From Septoria linicola (Eukaryota; Ascomycota; Dothideomycetes; Mycosphaerellales; Mycosphaerellaceae): a DNA stretch of 64,000 nucleotides. A program made the translations under genes and the position numbers. Numbering within the stretch: position 1 is the stretch's first letter; every line of letters begins with the position of its first letter. The notes below the pieces were generated by a model that did not search any database, was not told where the DNA came from, and saw nothing but the letters and a program-made list of their open reading frames with translations. The stretch covers positions 1,984,001 through 2,048,000 of the forward strand of contig CP099425.1 in the NCBI GenBank assembly GCA_024114885.1, given 5' to 3'. Positions 32,616-42,781 of this stretch are shown one piece after another.

Positions 32616-34101
32616 TTACTCTTCATCATCGCTGTCCTCCACCTCGGACTCCTCCTCCTCTTCCTCCTCAGCCTTTGGAGCAGCCTTCTTGGCCTTCTTC
32701 TTCTTGCTCTTTGGCTTCTTGGCCTTTGTGCTGTTCTTGTTCAGAGGAAGCTCCAAGATCTTCAGGACTTCCTCGTCAGTGATCTTCTTGTCGGACTTCC
32801 ATTGCGAAACGTCTGGCGTTGGAGGCGCCGAAAGCTTCTGTACACCATTCTTGGTAATGGCTTCAGGTATGTTAGCAAATAGAGCTCACAAGCTTCTGCT
32901 CTGACTTGCGAGGGCTATCACTTACCAATCGTCTCGAACAGCCGGCTGACAGGCTCGCCGTCCGTAGCGCCAGCAACCTCGTATGCACGAACAACGCCGC
33001 CACGAACGCACTCAATCACGCCAACCTTGCCATCCTTCTCACTCTCGAGCTGTCTTAAGCTGAATGGGAAGGTGCCAAATCTCTTCTGGATCTCCGAAAG
33101 CGTGGCTCTTGAGCTAGGTCGCTTAAGTCCGTAGGTCGTGGTCGTCCTGCGGTGCAGTGTGGTCCTCTTTGGCAAAGTCTTGACCTTGCCATTTCCGGTG
33201 CTCACTCCAATCTCAAGGCCCCAGACCTCGCCAACTTCTGGAAGACCTTCTCCCTTGACACCCTCCCCTGGTGCCAGGATGATCTTCTTCTTGCCCTCGA
33301 TCTCGTTTCTATCAAACAGCCAGCAGGTTGTGTTCTCCACGAGGTTGCACTCGTAACTCTTCACAACCTTCTCAAGCAGCTGTGTGATCTTGGCCTGACT
33401 GTATGGCTTCTGTGACTGTGCCTTCTTTTGCTCCTCCTCAGTACCAGATGCGATCAGTCCAGGTGGTGCCACTACCCGAAGCAGGAGTTCGTTGGCATAG
33501 TGGGTAGCGAGTGCAAGGTCAGCTTGTCGTCCCGATAAGGCCTTTCCACCCACGAAGACCGTGTCGCAGACAATGGCACCGAATCCGTCAATCTGAGCAC
33601 CGAGCTGGATCTTCACTGCCTCGCCAGCCTGGAGTGTCGTTTCGGCTTCTTCGGTGTCGGACACCAATGGAGTGTAAGGTGTAACATAGCTGCTCGGTGA
33701 CACTGTGACAGGGTGCGAGATACCCTTTGCGATCTTCTTGCCCTTGTAGACCTTTGCAACTTCTTCGTCGAGAAGCTTGTCACCACGCTGGCAGATCTCG
33801 ACAATCTTAGCTCCCTCAGTGATCCATCCTAAGCCGTGTCAATTTGCAGTCAACACTGTATCCAACGTCAGGACTCACCTGAAACGGCCTCGAGGACTTT
33901 CTGTCCAATCTGAGCGGCAGTCTTGTACTTGGTGAGACTGCAGCTTGGTCAGTGGTCGTCTGCAGCGGTGTTTCATTCGGCAAGCGCTCACGTGTCGGGG
34001 TTGTTGAGGGAGTAGTCTGCGGAGCGGGTCAGTCACTGGCGACAAAGCATTGGGCATCCTGCTCTGAAGATAAACTTACCAACAGCAGCTGTTTCCGCCA
34101 T
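32616..34101 (-). CDS. CDB4: CDB4 / PA2G4 (EBP1)-like protein, methionine aminopeptidase fold
   Basis: Homologue of fission yeast curved-DNA-binding protein and human PA2G4/EBP1, a non-catalytic relative of type-2 methionine aminopeptidase linked to ribosome assembly and growth control. Five exons: 34101-34080 (22 nt), 34016-33992 (25 nt), 33937-33879 (59 nt), 33828-32926 and 32860-32616, giving 417 residues. The spliced start reads MAETAAVDYSLNNPDTLTKY, then AAQIGQKVLEAV, WITEGAKIVEICQRGDKLL, a GISHPVTVSP motif, and HYANELLLRVV. The end is a Lys-rich then acidic tail (KSKKKKAKKAAPK, EEEEEESEVEDSDDEE), typical of this family. The three tiny 5' exons are each bounded by GTAAGT, GTGAGC or GTGAGT donors, and the phases agree. 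It is divergent from TPS2. Confidence 0.92.
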
Positions 34102-34737
34102 TGTGAAGATGATCTGCTTGGAGAATGCTAGAGAGGATATGCTCAGCTATGCAGAACAGGAGAACAGAGGAACCTTGCTCTGACAAGTCTCAAGCTGCGA
34201 AAATGGAAGAGCGCGAGGGGCAGAAGATGCCTTGGCGGTGGGGTTTTGTCTCGCTGTTCGCTGTCACAAGTGTTTTGGCCGGCACAACAGCGTCATCACC
34301 GAGTGGATATTTCGAACGAAAGTGGGAGCGAGCGGTCAAGGGCTGAATTACGGATCTTTCTGTTTCATTCTCGCTGATCACATGTGACGTGCCAAAGATG
34401 CCTGGGCTCTTCACGAGCTTCAGGCTCCCCAAGCAGCCACCCGAGCACTCGCAAGTATTCATTAGGCACGGGTCGAGTCCGCTGGGATACGCGCATATGA
34501 TGCCGACGCGCGTGTTGTCTGTGACTGTTGCAATGAAAGCGAATGGGTGAATATTGGTGAAGGCCGTGAGAACGCGAGGCGAGAAGATACGAGAGCATGT
34601 AAATCGCGCGTGATGAACATTGATGATACCGAATGTATCATGTAGTCCTTACGTCCATGAGCTTCCAGCGAAAACCAAGGAAGGCAGTAGTGTTCTTCTC
34701 GCATGATTGTGTCGCGTTTATCGCTTCAGATGGTGAT

Positions 34738-34742
34738 CCCCT
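34738..34742 (+). promoter_or_regulatory. STRE-like element (CCCCT) upstream of TPS2
   Basis: CCCCT about 470 bp upstream of the TPS2 start. Stress-response elements of this type drive trehalose genes in yeast via Msn2/4; a role here is inference. An AGGGG also occurs at 34216-34220. Five-base motifs occur often by chance. Confidence 0.25.
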
Positions 34743-35040
34743 GGCCGCTCACGGATCTAGCCTCCAGGCTCAAAAGGCCCAAACCTTGTCAAGCCCGTAG
34801 CTTTCTGACTTGTGTGACTTCATCTGTTGCAATGAGCACGTAGGGAACAATTTCGCGGTTTCTAATTGCTTCTCTTCTCGATTGCGCCAGATCCTCGTTC
34901 GCTTCATTATTGCGGTGCTGTCGTCAACGGATTTCCTGTCTCTGTGTAACCTTCTGCTGCACGACGCCGCACTTCTCGCAGCCGTTTCCTGCAGCTTCTC
35001 GACTTCAGAACAAACAGACCCTGCACGAGGCCAGGCAGAA

Positions 35041-35046
35041 ATGTGA
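35041..35046 (+). promoter_or_regulatory. Start-stop uORF or leader intron donor upstream of TPS2
   Basis: ATGTGA at 35041-35046 is a minimal start-stop uORF if the leader reaches this far. The overlapping GTGAGT could instead be the donor of a leader intron. The two possibilities exclude each other in the mature mRNA. Confidence 0.3.
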
Positions 35047-35214
35047 GTTTCATTGTTTTCCACTACTGACCACGCGTGCTTCCTGCTACGAGTTCGTACT
35101 CGTCGGAGAGATCACAACCTTCCGCCAAAATTCGAGCCTGCCATTGCCGTTGTGTCCGCTGTGCTGCCGACCTCTACTAATCCGCGTGCGTCACACTACG
35201 ACATATCGCTGACC

Positions 35215-38200
35215 ATGGTTCTGCAGTGGGAGCAATTCGAGCGACGCCTCGCCCATCGAGGTTGGCAGATGTCGGGTAACACTCGACCAACCGCCGAGAG
35301 GCAGGACACCACCTTGCCAGGACACCTATGCGAGGACATTACTAGCATTCCAGTCACTCCGACGGTCAGCAATGAGTCGAACGTGCCTCCAAATTCTGGC
35401 CCGGGGACGAGTCGCAACCCGCCACAGCATGTTCTCGAAGCGGTCGGTGCCAGTGGTCAACAGGAGTACTTTTCAGATCGAGCAGGCTCAACCAACGCAC
35501 CAAGTTCTGCTCATGCTACCGTCAGTGGTGCGAAGGACGGCGAAGATCTACTGCGCCGCTTGAGTCTGACAGCAGCCACATCGAAGCCGGATTTTGCAAG
35601 CATTGACCCAAGCACAGCGCACCCTGCGCTTGGGTTGAGTGGGAATATCATCAGTGCCACATTCGCGGTTCCATACAAGGTTGGCTACACTACCTCGGGA
35701 GAATGGGTAAGTGACACGGTTGAGCATGTTAATCAAAATCCACTACTGACAGAGCGCACAGGAACTCAATCCGCGGAGAGGCACTTCTGCTTTATTTAAT
35801 TCGTTTTCATGGCTTGCGTCTGACGAGTCTCCTTGGAAGCACACTCTCGTTGGCTGGACTGGGGAGATCGATCGCGTGATTCGTCGTAAAGAAAGCGACC
35901 ACTCTACTGGTACGAACGGCATCACCTCTATGGACTCTATTCCACTCAGCAAGCAGTCCGCGCCCATTCCTGTCAACAAGGGCGAGAAGCCGCCACAGCC
36001 GACAGAATTGTCAGAGCTTCACGTGCCACTCGCAGATCGACGAAAACTCGAGAGAAAGCTGGAAGCAGAGTCTGGAGGTCATGTATCTGCAGTTTGGCTT
36101 TGGGATGACATTGACGGCGACGAGGTCGCCACTTTCCGCAACCAGTCGCGGTGGAGACGTTACGCTGAGCACGAGTTGTTCACCCTCTTCCATTACAAGC
36201 AGAACGAGCCCAGTGACGGTCGGGCTCTGCGCAAGACCTGGGCTGATTACTATCTGATGAACAAGACCTTTGCGGACCACATCATGAACATCTACACACC
36301 TGGCGACATTATCCTGATACACGACTATCATCTTCTGCTTCTGCCAAGCTTACTGAGGCAGCGTTTGCCGAACGTCTACATCGGATTCTTCCTACATGTA
36401 CCGTTCCCGAGTAGCGAGTACTACAGATGTTTGACCCGCCGCAAGGAAATCTTGGAAGGCGTGCTAGGATCAAACATGATTGGCTTCCAGGCTTACAGCT
36501 ACGCGCGCCACTTCTCCTCATGCTGCACGCGCGTTCTTGGATTCGATTCGTCATCTGCCGGTGTTGATGCATATGGTGCTCATGTCCCTGTGGATGTATT
36601 TCCGATTGGTATCAACGCAGAGGCTACAATCAAGGCAGCATTCGAGTCCGCGAGAGTGGAAGGCAAGATGCAGTCTCTTCGTGAGCAGTACCACGGCAAA
36701 CAGATTATTGTTGGCCGGGATCGACTAGACACAGTTCGTGGCGTGGCCCAGAAGCTTCAGGCATTCGAGATCTTCCTGGAGCGACATCCGGACATGCACG
36801 ACAAGGTTGTTCTCATCCAGGTCACCAGCCCCACTAGTATTGAGGATCGGGACGACAAGGGCGACAAGACCGCGAACAAGATCTCTGAACTCGTCGCTAG
36901 AATCAACGGCACTTACGGCTCCTTGAGCTTCACGCCTGTACAGCATTATCCGCAATATCTGTCTGAGGAGGAGTATTTCGCGCTTCTCCGAATTGCAGAT
37001 CTTGGACTGATAACGAGTGTTCGAGATGGCATGAACACCACGGCGCTTGAATATGTTGCCTGCCAGCGCGACAACCATGGGCCACTCATCATCTCCGAGT
37101 TTTCTGGTACTGCCGGAAGCCTCGCGGACGCCATTCACATCAACCCCTGGGATCTTGGTGGTACGGCCGACGAGATTCACGCAGCTTTGCTGATGAGTGA
37201 GGGCGAGCGGCAACAGCAACACCAGCTCCTGTACCAGCACGTCACGCAGAACACTGTCCAGAACTGGACTGTAAGCTACATCAAGCGCCTGCTGACCAAC
37301 CTGGCATCCCATGACCAGTCTTTCGCCACTCCAGTCCTGGATCGCGCCAAGTTGCTGCAACAATACCGCGATTCGACCCGCCGCCTGTTCATGTTCGACT
37401 ACGACGGCACACTCACACCCATTGTTCGTGACCCGAATGCGGCAATCCCGTCTGATAGAGTCATTCGATCGCTCAAGACGCTCGCTTCAGACCCGAAGAA
37501 TCAAGTCTGGATCATCAGTGGCCGCGACCAAGCATTCCTGGACGAGTGGATGGGTCACATCTCTGAGCTTGGTCTCTCTGCCGAGCACGGATCGTTCATG
37601 CGTCCTCCCAATTCTAGCGAGTGGGAGAACCTGACTGAGACACTTGACATGTCGTGGCAAGACGAAGTGATGCGTGTCTTCAACCACTACTCTGAGCGTA
37701 CCCAAGGCAGCTTCATCGAGCGCAAGAAAATTGCATTGACTTGGCACTACAGACGCGCTGATCCGGAGTACGGAGCCTTCATGGCTCGCGAGTGCCAGAG
37801 ACACCTCAACCAGACTGTAGCAAAGAAGTGGGAAGTTGAGGTCATGACTGGAAAGGCAAATTTGGAGGTCCGTCCTCGGTTCGTCAACAAGGGCGAGATC
37901 GCTAAGCGTCTGGTGCGAGAGTACGGCGAGGAGACTCATCAAGCCCCAGACTTTGTGTTCTGCGCTGGCGATGACTTCACTGACGAAGGCAAGATCCATC
38001 TCCTCCCTCACCGAATTCCATTGAGCACAACTAACTTGATCACAGACATGTTCCGCACCCTCCGCCGATCCAAGTTGCCAGAAGCTCACCGCTTTGCTGT
38101 GACAGTCGGCGCGAAAACGAAGCAGACACTTGCCTCTTGGCACCTTCTCGAACCATCGGACATCATCTCTTGCATTGCGCTCTTGAATGGCGCGGTCGAT

Positions 38201-38266
38201 GCCGGGAATGTGGGCGCTGTGGCAGTCGTGGACGGAGTCATTCCGGATTCGAGACCTGTTCTATGA
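35215..38266 (+). CDS. TPS2: Trehalose-6-phosphate phosphatase (TPS/TPP two-domain)
   Basis: Second enzyme of trehalose synthesis: removes phosphate from trehalose-6-phosphate in the cytosolic trehalose synthase complex. Three exons: 35215-35706, 35762-37988 and 38046-38266, giving 979 residues (yeast Tps2 has about 896). The first intron is GTAAGT...CACAG. The second begins with GC, see its own entry. The N-terminal leader has LPGHLCEDITSIPVTP. A glucosyltransferase-20-like domain (DYHLLLLPSLLR, FFLHVPFPSSEYYRCL, SVRDGMNTTALEYVACQ) is probably structural. A C-terminal HAD phosphatase domain follows, with motif I DYDGTLTP near 707, SGRDQ near 749 and GDDFTDED near 901 after splicing. The intact HAD motifs argue for an active phosphatase, not a Tps3/Tsl1 regulatory subunit. 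The start ATG at 35215 has a good context (ACCATGG); the leader could be longer if there is an upstream exon. Confidence 0.92.
37989..38045 (+). other. GC-AG intron in TPS2, 57 nt and stop-free
   Basis: The intron runs from GCAAGA to ATCACAG with a CTAAC branch site 12 nt before the acceptor. Its length is a multiple of three and it has no stop, so unspliced reading simply adds 19 residues. Removing it joins GDDFTDE directly to DMFR, the conserved HAD motif IV of trehalose phosphatases; keeping it would split that motif. Confidence 0.85.
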
Positions 38267-38671
38267 AAGTGACGAGTTGCACGAGCGCATTGATTGCTCT
38301 GGTAATATGCATAGCAGAAGGAGTACCTGGGTACCATAGAAGCCGACGCGTTGTACTCGCAATATGGCTTATGGCGATTTGTGATGTCACGATGGCATGC
38401 CGATAGAGCTGAGATATGAGGGATGAAATGCTATGATCTCCTCAGTATTGCCATGACTTGCCCATGAGTTGAGCCTCGTTGCTCAAATCTGCTGAAGTGT
38501 TTGACTATTCTGGCTGGCATTGAACAGTACGTCTGCTGACTACTACTTCATGTTACTACAACTTGGTACGCTCCATGCATGCGTCTGGGAAAACTTGTCT
38601 GGGTATCTCAATACTTAACTCCAATGCCACTCACTTGCGAGGACTTTCATTGATCCTTCACACGCACTTCG
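38267..38671. other. Convergent intergenic region TPS2 / HEM4
   Basis: 405 bp between facing 3' ends; no gene seen. Confidence 0.4.
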
Positions 38672-39649
38672 TCACTTCGTGATAGCCTCACCCAAACCCT
38701 CTGGCGTTGGCTTCTCAGCACACATATCCGGCTCAAAGCCAAACTGCTCACGCAGAAAGTCTCTGGTAGTAGGACCAATAGTCGCCACCCTCGTTTTCAT
38801 CGGGCCAGATACAGCTTCCCGCCGACCAGAGCTATACTTTCCCGCCTCTGTCAACCAACCCAACGCGTTCAGCATGGCTTCGCAGCCCTGAGGACTGAAT
38901 ACCACAACCCACTGCTCCTCGACCTTTGCAGCTTTCGCTTCCTTCAGCAGGTCTGTAAAGTCTTCCTCGAAAGTCGCCATTTCGCCAGTCTCGTAGACTA
39001 CAAGCTCGGTGACTGGGATTCTCTGCGTTTCCGGGAGGTCTTCCGATTGTAGAGTGGTCGGGATGATATCGCGTCGTTGCTCACCGACCATGAAGAGTAG
39101 AGGAAGCTTTCTTCCTTTCAAAGCTGTGACGTGGCTAGGTAATGAGTTGTGATGCTGTAGAATGAACTTTGCCAACGCGTCGCCATTTCCCGTCTCCTCG
39201 CCTAATATGGGGCACGGCAGTTCCAATGCTTCCACGCCTTTCCTCGTTGCTGGTCCGACGACATAGATTGGCATGTCCTTGTCGAAGAGTGCGGCTTTCT
39301 TGGTGGGATCGAGCTTTACCACGACGGAACCAAAAGCATCGACTGCTCGTTGCGAAGTGAAGATCAGACCGCCATATCTCTTGGCGGGGTTGTTGGTTGC
39401 CACTTGTCGTGCTGTGGCTTCACTGCCTCCGGCAAATGCGAAGCGTTCTGCGGACCTCTTGAGGTTCCGGAGGGCGTCATCACGGAAAATGTGTTCGAGA
39501 ACTGGTACGAAGATAGGCTTGTAGCTGCCATTGCTGAGCTCGTTGAAGTAGTGTTCGTAGCTGTCTGAGGGGAGAGACGGTGTCTTGAGGAGATATATGG
39601 GCTTCTGGTCCAGCTTTAGCCCTTTCAGACCGTCTGTTACTGTGTCCAT
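38672..39649 (-). CDS. HEM4: Uroporphyrinogen-III synthase
   Basis: Converts hydroxymethylbilane to uroporphyrinogen III in cytosolic heme synthesis. Single exon of 325 residues from ATG 39649; codons further upstream in frame are non-ATG. Family features: an N-terminal IYLLKTPSLPSDSYEHYF strand-helix, FVPVLEHIF, GLIFTSQRAVDAF, YVVGPATRKGVEAL, LLFMVGEQRRDIIPTTL, ELVVYET, WVVVFSPQGCEAML and a final ATIGPTTRDFLREQFGF with EKPTPEGLGEAI. This order (SQRAV, VG.AT, G..R..I...L, VY.T, SP.G, IG..T, A..PT..GL) is the standard HemD/Hem4 pattern. The family has low identity but this motif series is diagnostic. It is divergent from ERV1 with 278 bp between starts. Confidence 0.93.
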   Translation of the reverse strand: MDTVTDGLKGLKLDQKPIYLLKTPSLPSDSYEHYFNELSNGSYKPIFVPVLEHIFRDDALRNLKRSAERFAFAGGSEATARQVATNNPAKRYGGLIFTSQRAVDAFGSVVVKLDPTKKAALFDKDMPIYVVGPATRKGVEALELPCPILGEETGNGDALAKFILQHHNSLPSHVTALKGRKLPLLFMVGEQRRDIIPTTLQSEDLPETQRIPVTELVVYETGEMATFEEDFTDLLKEAKAAKVEEQWVVVFSPQGCEAMLNALGWLTEAGKYSSGRREAVSGPMKTRVATIGPTTRDFLREQFGFEPDMCAEKPTPEGLGEAITK

Positions 39650-39927
39650 TGTGGTCGTTTCTGTTTTGTTGGCGTGAACATTAGTCAATGTTCTCGGCAA
39701 GAGTAGAACGTGAACATCGCAGCCCTAAGTTATACACGGACGCGACTTCTGCCACTTTCACGAGCTTTAGAACTATCCAATGGCGGATGACCTCAGGCTT
39801 CAATCCATTTCCATCCATGGATTTCTAAGCCTCGAACGAGGATGGCCAGCGTAGTAGCATGCCGACTACAGAGATCGAGTTTCCTATCTTGCAGTATTTC
39901 TTTTGTACCATTTCCAGTCTGACAGGC
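39650..39927. promoter_or_regulatory. Compact divergent promoter HEM4 / ERV1
   Basis: 278 bp separate the two outward-facing start codons, so both transcripts must start here. No specific binding site recognised. Confidence 0.5.
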
Positions 39928-40556
39928 ATGGCACCCAACCCTCTGGAATCCAGTCCGGAGCAACGATTACGAGCAGACGAAGCAGACAAGGCGCAAACAG
40001 TACCCAAAGGTGTAGTGATAGGGCCTGATGGCAAGCCGTAAGCTATCTTCACAACAGACGAGAGTCACGACAGACATGAGCTCACATTGTGGTAAGCTGT
40101 AAAACTTGCACCTCTGGTGCAGCATGGAAGCAAATGATGAGATCCACGACCAAAACATCGCCGACAACGACAGCGACCGTATCACAAGTACCAGCATCAG
40201 ATATGATCAAGCCAGGCTGTCCGCCAGATGTAGAAGAGCTGGGTCGCTCTACTTGGACGCTGCTGCACACCATGACCGCAAACTACCCCGAAAGACCGTC
40301 CTTCACGCAACAAACCGACACCAAGCAGTTCTTGGGCCTGTTTGGTAAGCTGTATCCTTGTTGGGTATGCGCAGATGACTTCCGAGCGTGGATACGCGAT
40401 GGGAACGAGCCCAAGGTCAGCAATAGAGAAGAGTTTGGGAGATGGATGTGCGAGGCGCACAATGCGGTGAATGTCAAGTTAGGGAAGAAGAGCTTTGACT
40501 GTAATAAATGGGAAGAACGCTGGCGGACGGGATGGAAGGATGGAAGTTGCGATTGA
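39928..40556 (+). CDS. ERV1: Mitochondrial FAD-linked sulfhydryl oxidase
   Basis: Reoxidises Mia40 in the intermembrane space disulfide relay and passes electrons to cytochrome c or oxygen. Two exons, 39928-40037 and 40097-40556, joined by a GTAAGC...GGTAAG intron in phase, give 189 residues. The spliced junction produces GPDGKPCKTCTSGAAWKQM, containing the N-terminal shuttle pair C38-C41. The core has LGRSTWTLLHTMTANYPE, the active CxxC at C125-C128 (YPCWVCADDFRAW), CEAHNAVNVKLGK with C155 and H158 for FAD packing, and FDCNKWEERW with C172. All expected cysteines are present, so it should be active. Length matches yeast Erv1 (189). The acceptor at 40095-40096 was chosen because it alone recreates PCKTC in frame. 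Confidence 0.95.
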
Positions 40557-40949
40557 GATTATGTGGACAGCAGATATATCTTGGAGGGATCATACAAGGC
40601 ATAGCAGTGGAGTTGGGATTTGTTCACTGAGAATCTCTGCTCTCAAGTTCCAAGACAAACTCGACCGAACCATCACATGCTACAAGCTTAGCGAGATCAA
40701 CGCGAAAGGCCGACTCGATCTTCGCATGGAATCGATGTCAAGGCTGGTCAAGGCGCGAACTGACCACCCGCGTCATGTTCCACTCGCAGCAGCACTGTAC
40801 TTCGAGCGTGATTTGCTTCGCCAAAGGACGACCCAGCTACACATCCACAACATGAACAAGGCACGGCGCGTGACAAGATGTCAAATTCAAGCGCACTCCA
40901 AGCCCAACTTGCGAAGCAGTGTCTCTATTGCGCTATCTCTGCCTCTTGT
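40557..40949. other. Convergent intergenic region ERV1 / GH20
   Basis: 393 bp between facing 3' ends; no gene seen. Confidence 0.4.
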
Positions 40950-42781
40950 CTAAGAAGGATACGCACACTGAGTTCCATTCTGCGTGCAGAACGGCATCTG
41001 GAAAGGTTCAGCTTTGATTCCCCTCGCAACCAGTCTCTCCCTCATCTCTGCTAGTCGCGGTGAGGCTTCGATTTGTGATCGATTCTGGCCTTGAGCGTCC
41101 TTGGCTCCGCTCCACAGGACTTCGGCTGCCGCGCAGGTTCGTGGCCAGACCTGTGATGTGATTAGCGGGAGTCACAACAATAGCGTTGCGTTACTGCACT
41201 CACCATTTGATGCAGATTGACAGTGTCAGTCTGCTCGCTCCAGATGTGCGTTTCGCCTCCTAACACCAGGTGTGTAGAATTCTCTGGCACACCGGTGAGC
41301 GGATCGTAGCTGTACATGACGCGCCAGTTGTGGTATGGCGCGCAGTAATCCTGGAAAGGCCAGAATCCGACAGCGTTCGAAGGGTCAAAGTCGAGCCATT
41401 GACCTTTGCCGCAGTCGAGGTACCAGTAGTTGTAGTTGCCTACTAATGCTTGGTAACCTTTGGCGGTGATCTCGGCGACAGCATCGTCAGACTGCCATGA
41501 CTGGACGATTGTGTCCTTGGGCAGAGTAAGATTCCATTCGAGCAGCATCTCCTCCCAGACGAGAGGTGTCAGACCGTGAGCTTTGGTCTGGTTCATGTTG
41601 CGGTCCATGTACTTCTGCATCAGTGGCTGTAGCACGGAAGACTCGTTGGAGCGTACAGTGTCGTCAAGCAGATACGAGTTCTTGTTGACCTCATCTCCAC
41701 CCAAATGGAAGTAAGATGTGAGCGGCTTGAGACGGGGCAGCAGATCATCGAGGAGTGTCTCAAGGAAATCGTAGACCTTTGTGGAGTTCAGCTTGAGAGA
41801 GCCACAAGGCGGTTCAGCGCAATATGTCGTCCAGTCGGGCTGCTTGTTAAATGCTGTAATGAGATCTGGATCAGAGAACCAGATTGACGAAGTATGACCT
41901 GGGTTGTCAATCTCCATAGCAACTTCGACGCCCAGAAGAGAACCATATTCTTGCACTTTGCGGACATCGTCAGTACTGTACTTCTGCGATGGCTCGTAGA
42001 CACCCTTTGGCATGAGGTCAGGCAGAGCAGGCACCTCAAGTGGCCAGGACTGGGCATCGGTGATATGCCAGTGGAGTCTGTTCATTTTGTTATAGGACAA
42101 TGCATCGATCATGGCGTAGATATCCGACAGAGGCTTGAACGTCCGAGACGTGTCCAGATTGAGCCCGCGCCACTTGAACTTTGGTGCATCTTCAATGTAT
42201 ACAGGTGCAAGATCTGTGTAGACGCCGCCTTTTGAGTGCTTGAAGAAGAGCTGCGTGAATGTGGTAAGGCCCCAAAGGATACCGACTGAAGTCTTGGCTG
42301 ACACAGTGACCTTGCCATCAGCAGTCACGTTGAGGCTGTAAGACTCGTCAATATCCGTGTTGGGCTTTTTGAGATTCTTTGGATCATCTCCAGTCTGTTC
42401 AATGGTGATAGTCGTGATGTATGTGTCGGTGCCATCTGCGTCTGGCTCGAAGTCTGACAGCCTAGGTCGCAGCATCCACGGGACAAAGTTCTGGCTGTAC
42501 AATGTGTCGTATGTTCTCTTGACGGCATTTTGGACTATTTCACTGGCAGACCCAGAGTTATCGCGTTTACTGTACGATTGTGGCTGCTGTTCCGTGTGAG
42601 TCAAGAGCCTTTCCTCGGGTGGGCAGTCAGGTAGGCTCACAGATCCTGCGTGATGGTATTGGACCTCCACCTTTCCCTTCTTAATCCATAGCACGTCTTT
42701 GCCATGCTCATATTCTTTGGGCAGTGGCCATATTGCAGTAACACTGCACGCGAGTAGCGATACAGCTAGTAAGCCGCGCAT
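40950..42781 (-). CDS. Secreted beta-N-acetylhexosaminidase (GH20)
   Basis: Removes terminal N-acetylglucosamine (or galactosamine) from chitin oligomers and glycoproteins, acting outside the cell or in the wall. Two exons, 42781-41204 and 41150-40950, joined at GTGAGT...CACAG, give 592 residues. A signal peptide is present (MRGLLAVSLLACSVTAIWPLP). The GH20 N-terminal domain is followed by the catalytic barrel: FKWRGLNLDTSRTF, MNRLHWHITDAQSWPLE, EIDNPGHTSSIW, and the catalytic pair D363-E364 in YFHLGGDEVNKN. WEEMLLEWNL and the distal GGETHIWSEQTD follow. The second exon supplies the conserved VWPRTCAAAEVLWSG that closes the barrel, so the splice is required for a complete enzyme. Several NxS/T sites fit a secreted glycoprotein. 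Confidence 0.94.

Larger units (their letters stand above)
34102..35214. promoter_or_regulatory. Divergent intergenic region CDB4 / TPS2
   Basis: 1.1 kb between outward-facing starts. It contains the regulatory candidates listed next and no supportable gene; open frames on both strands are short and without motif. Confidence 0.45.
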
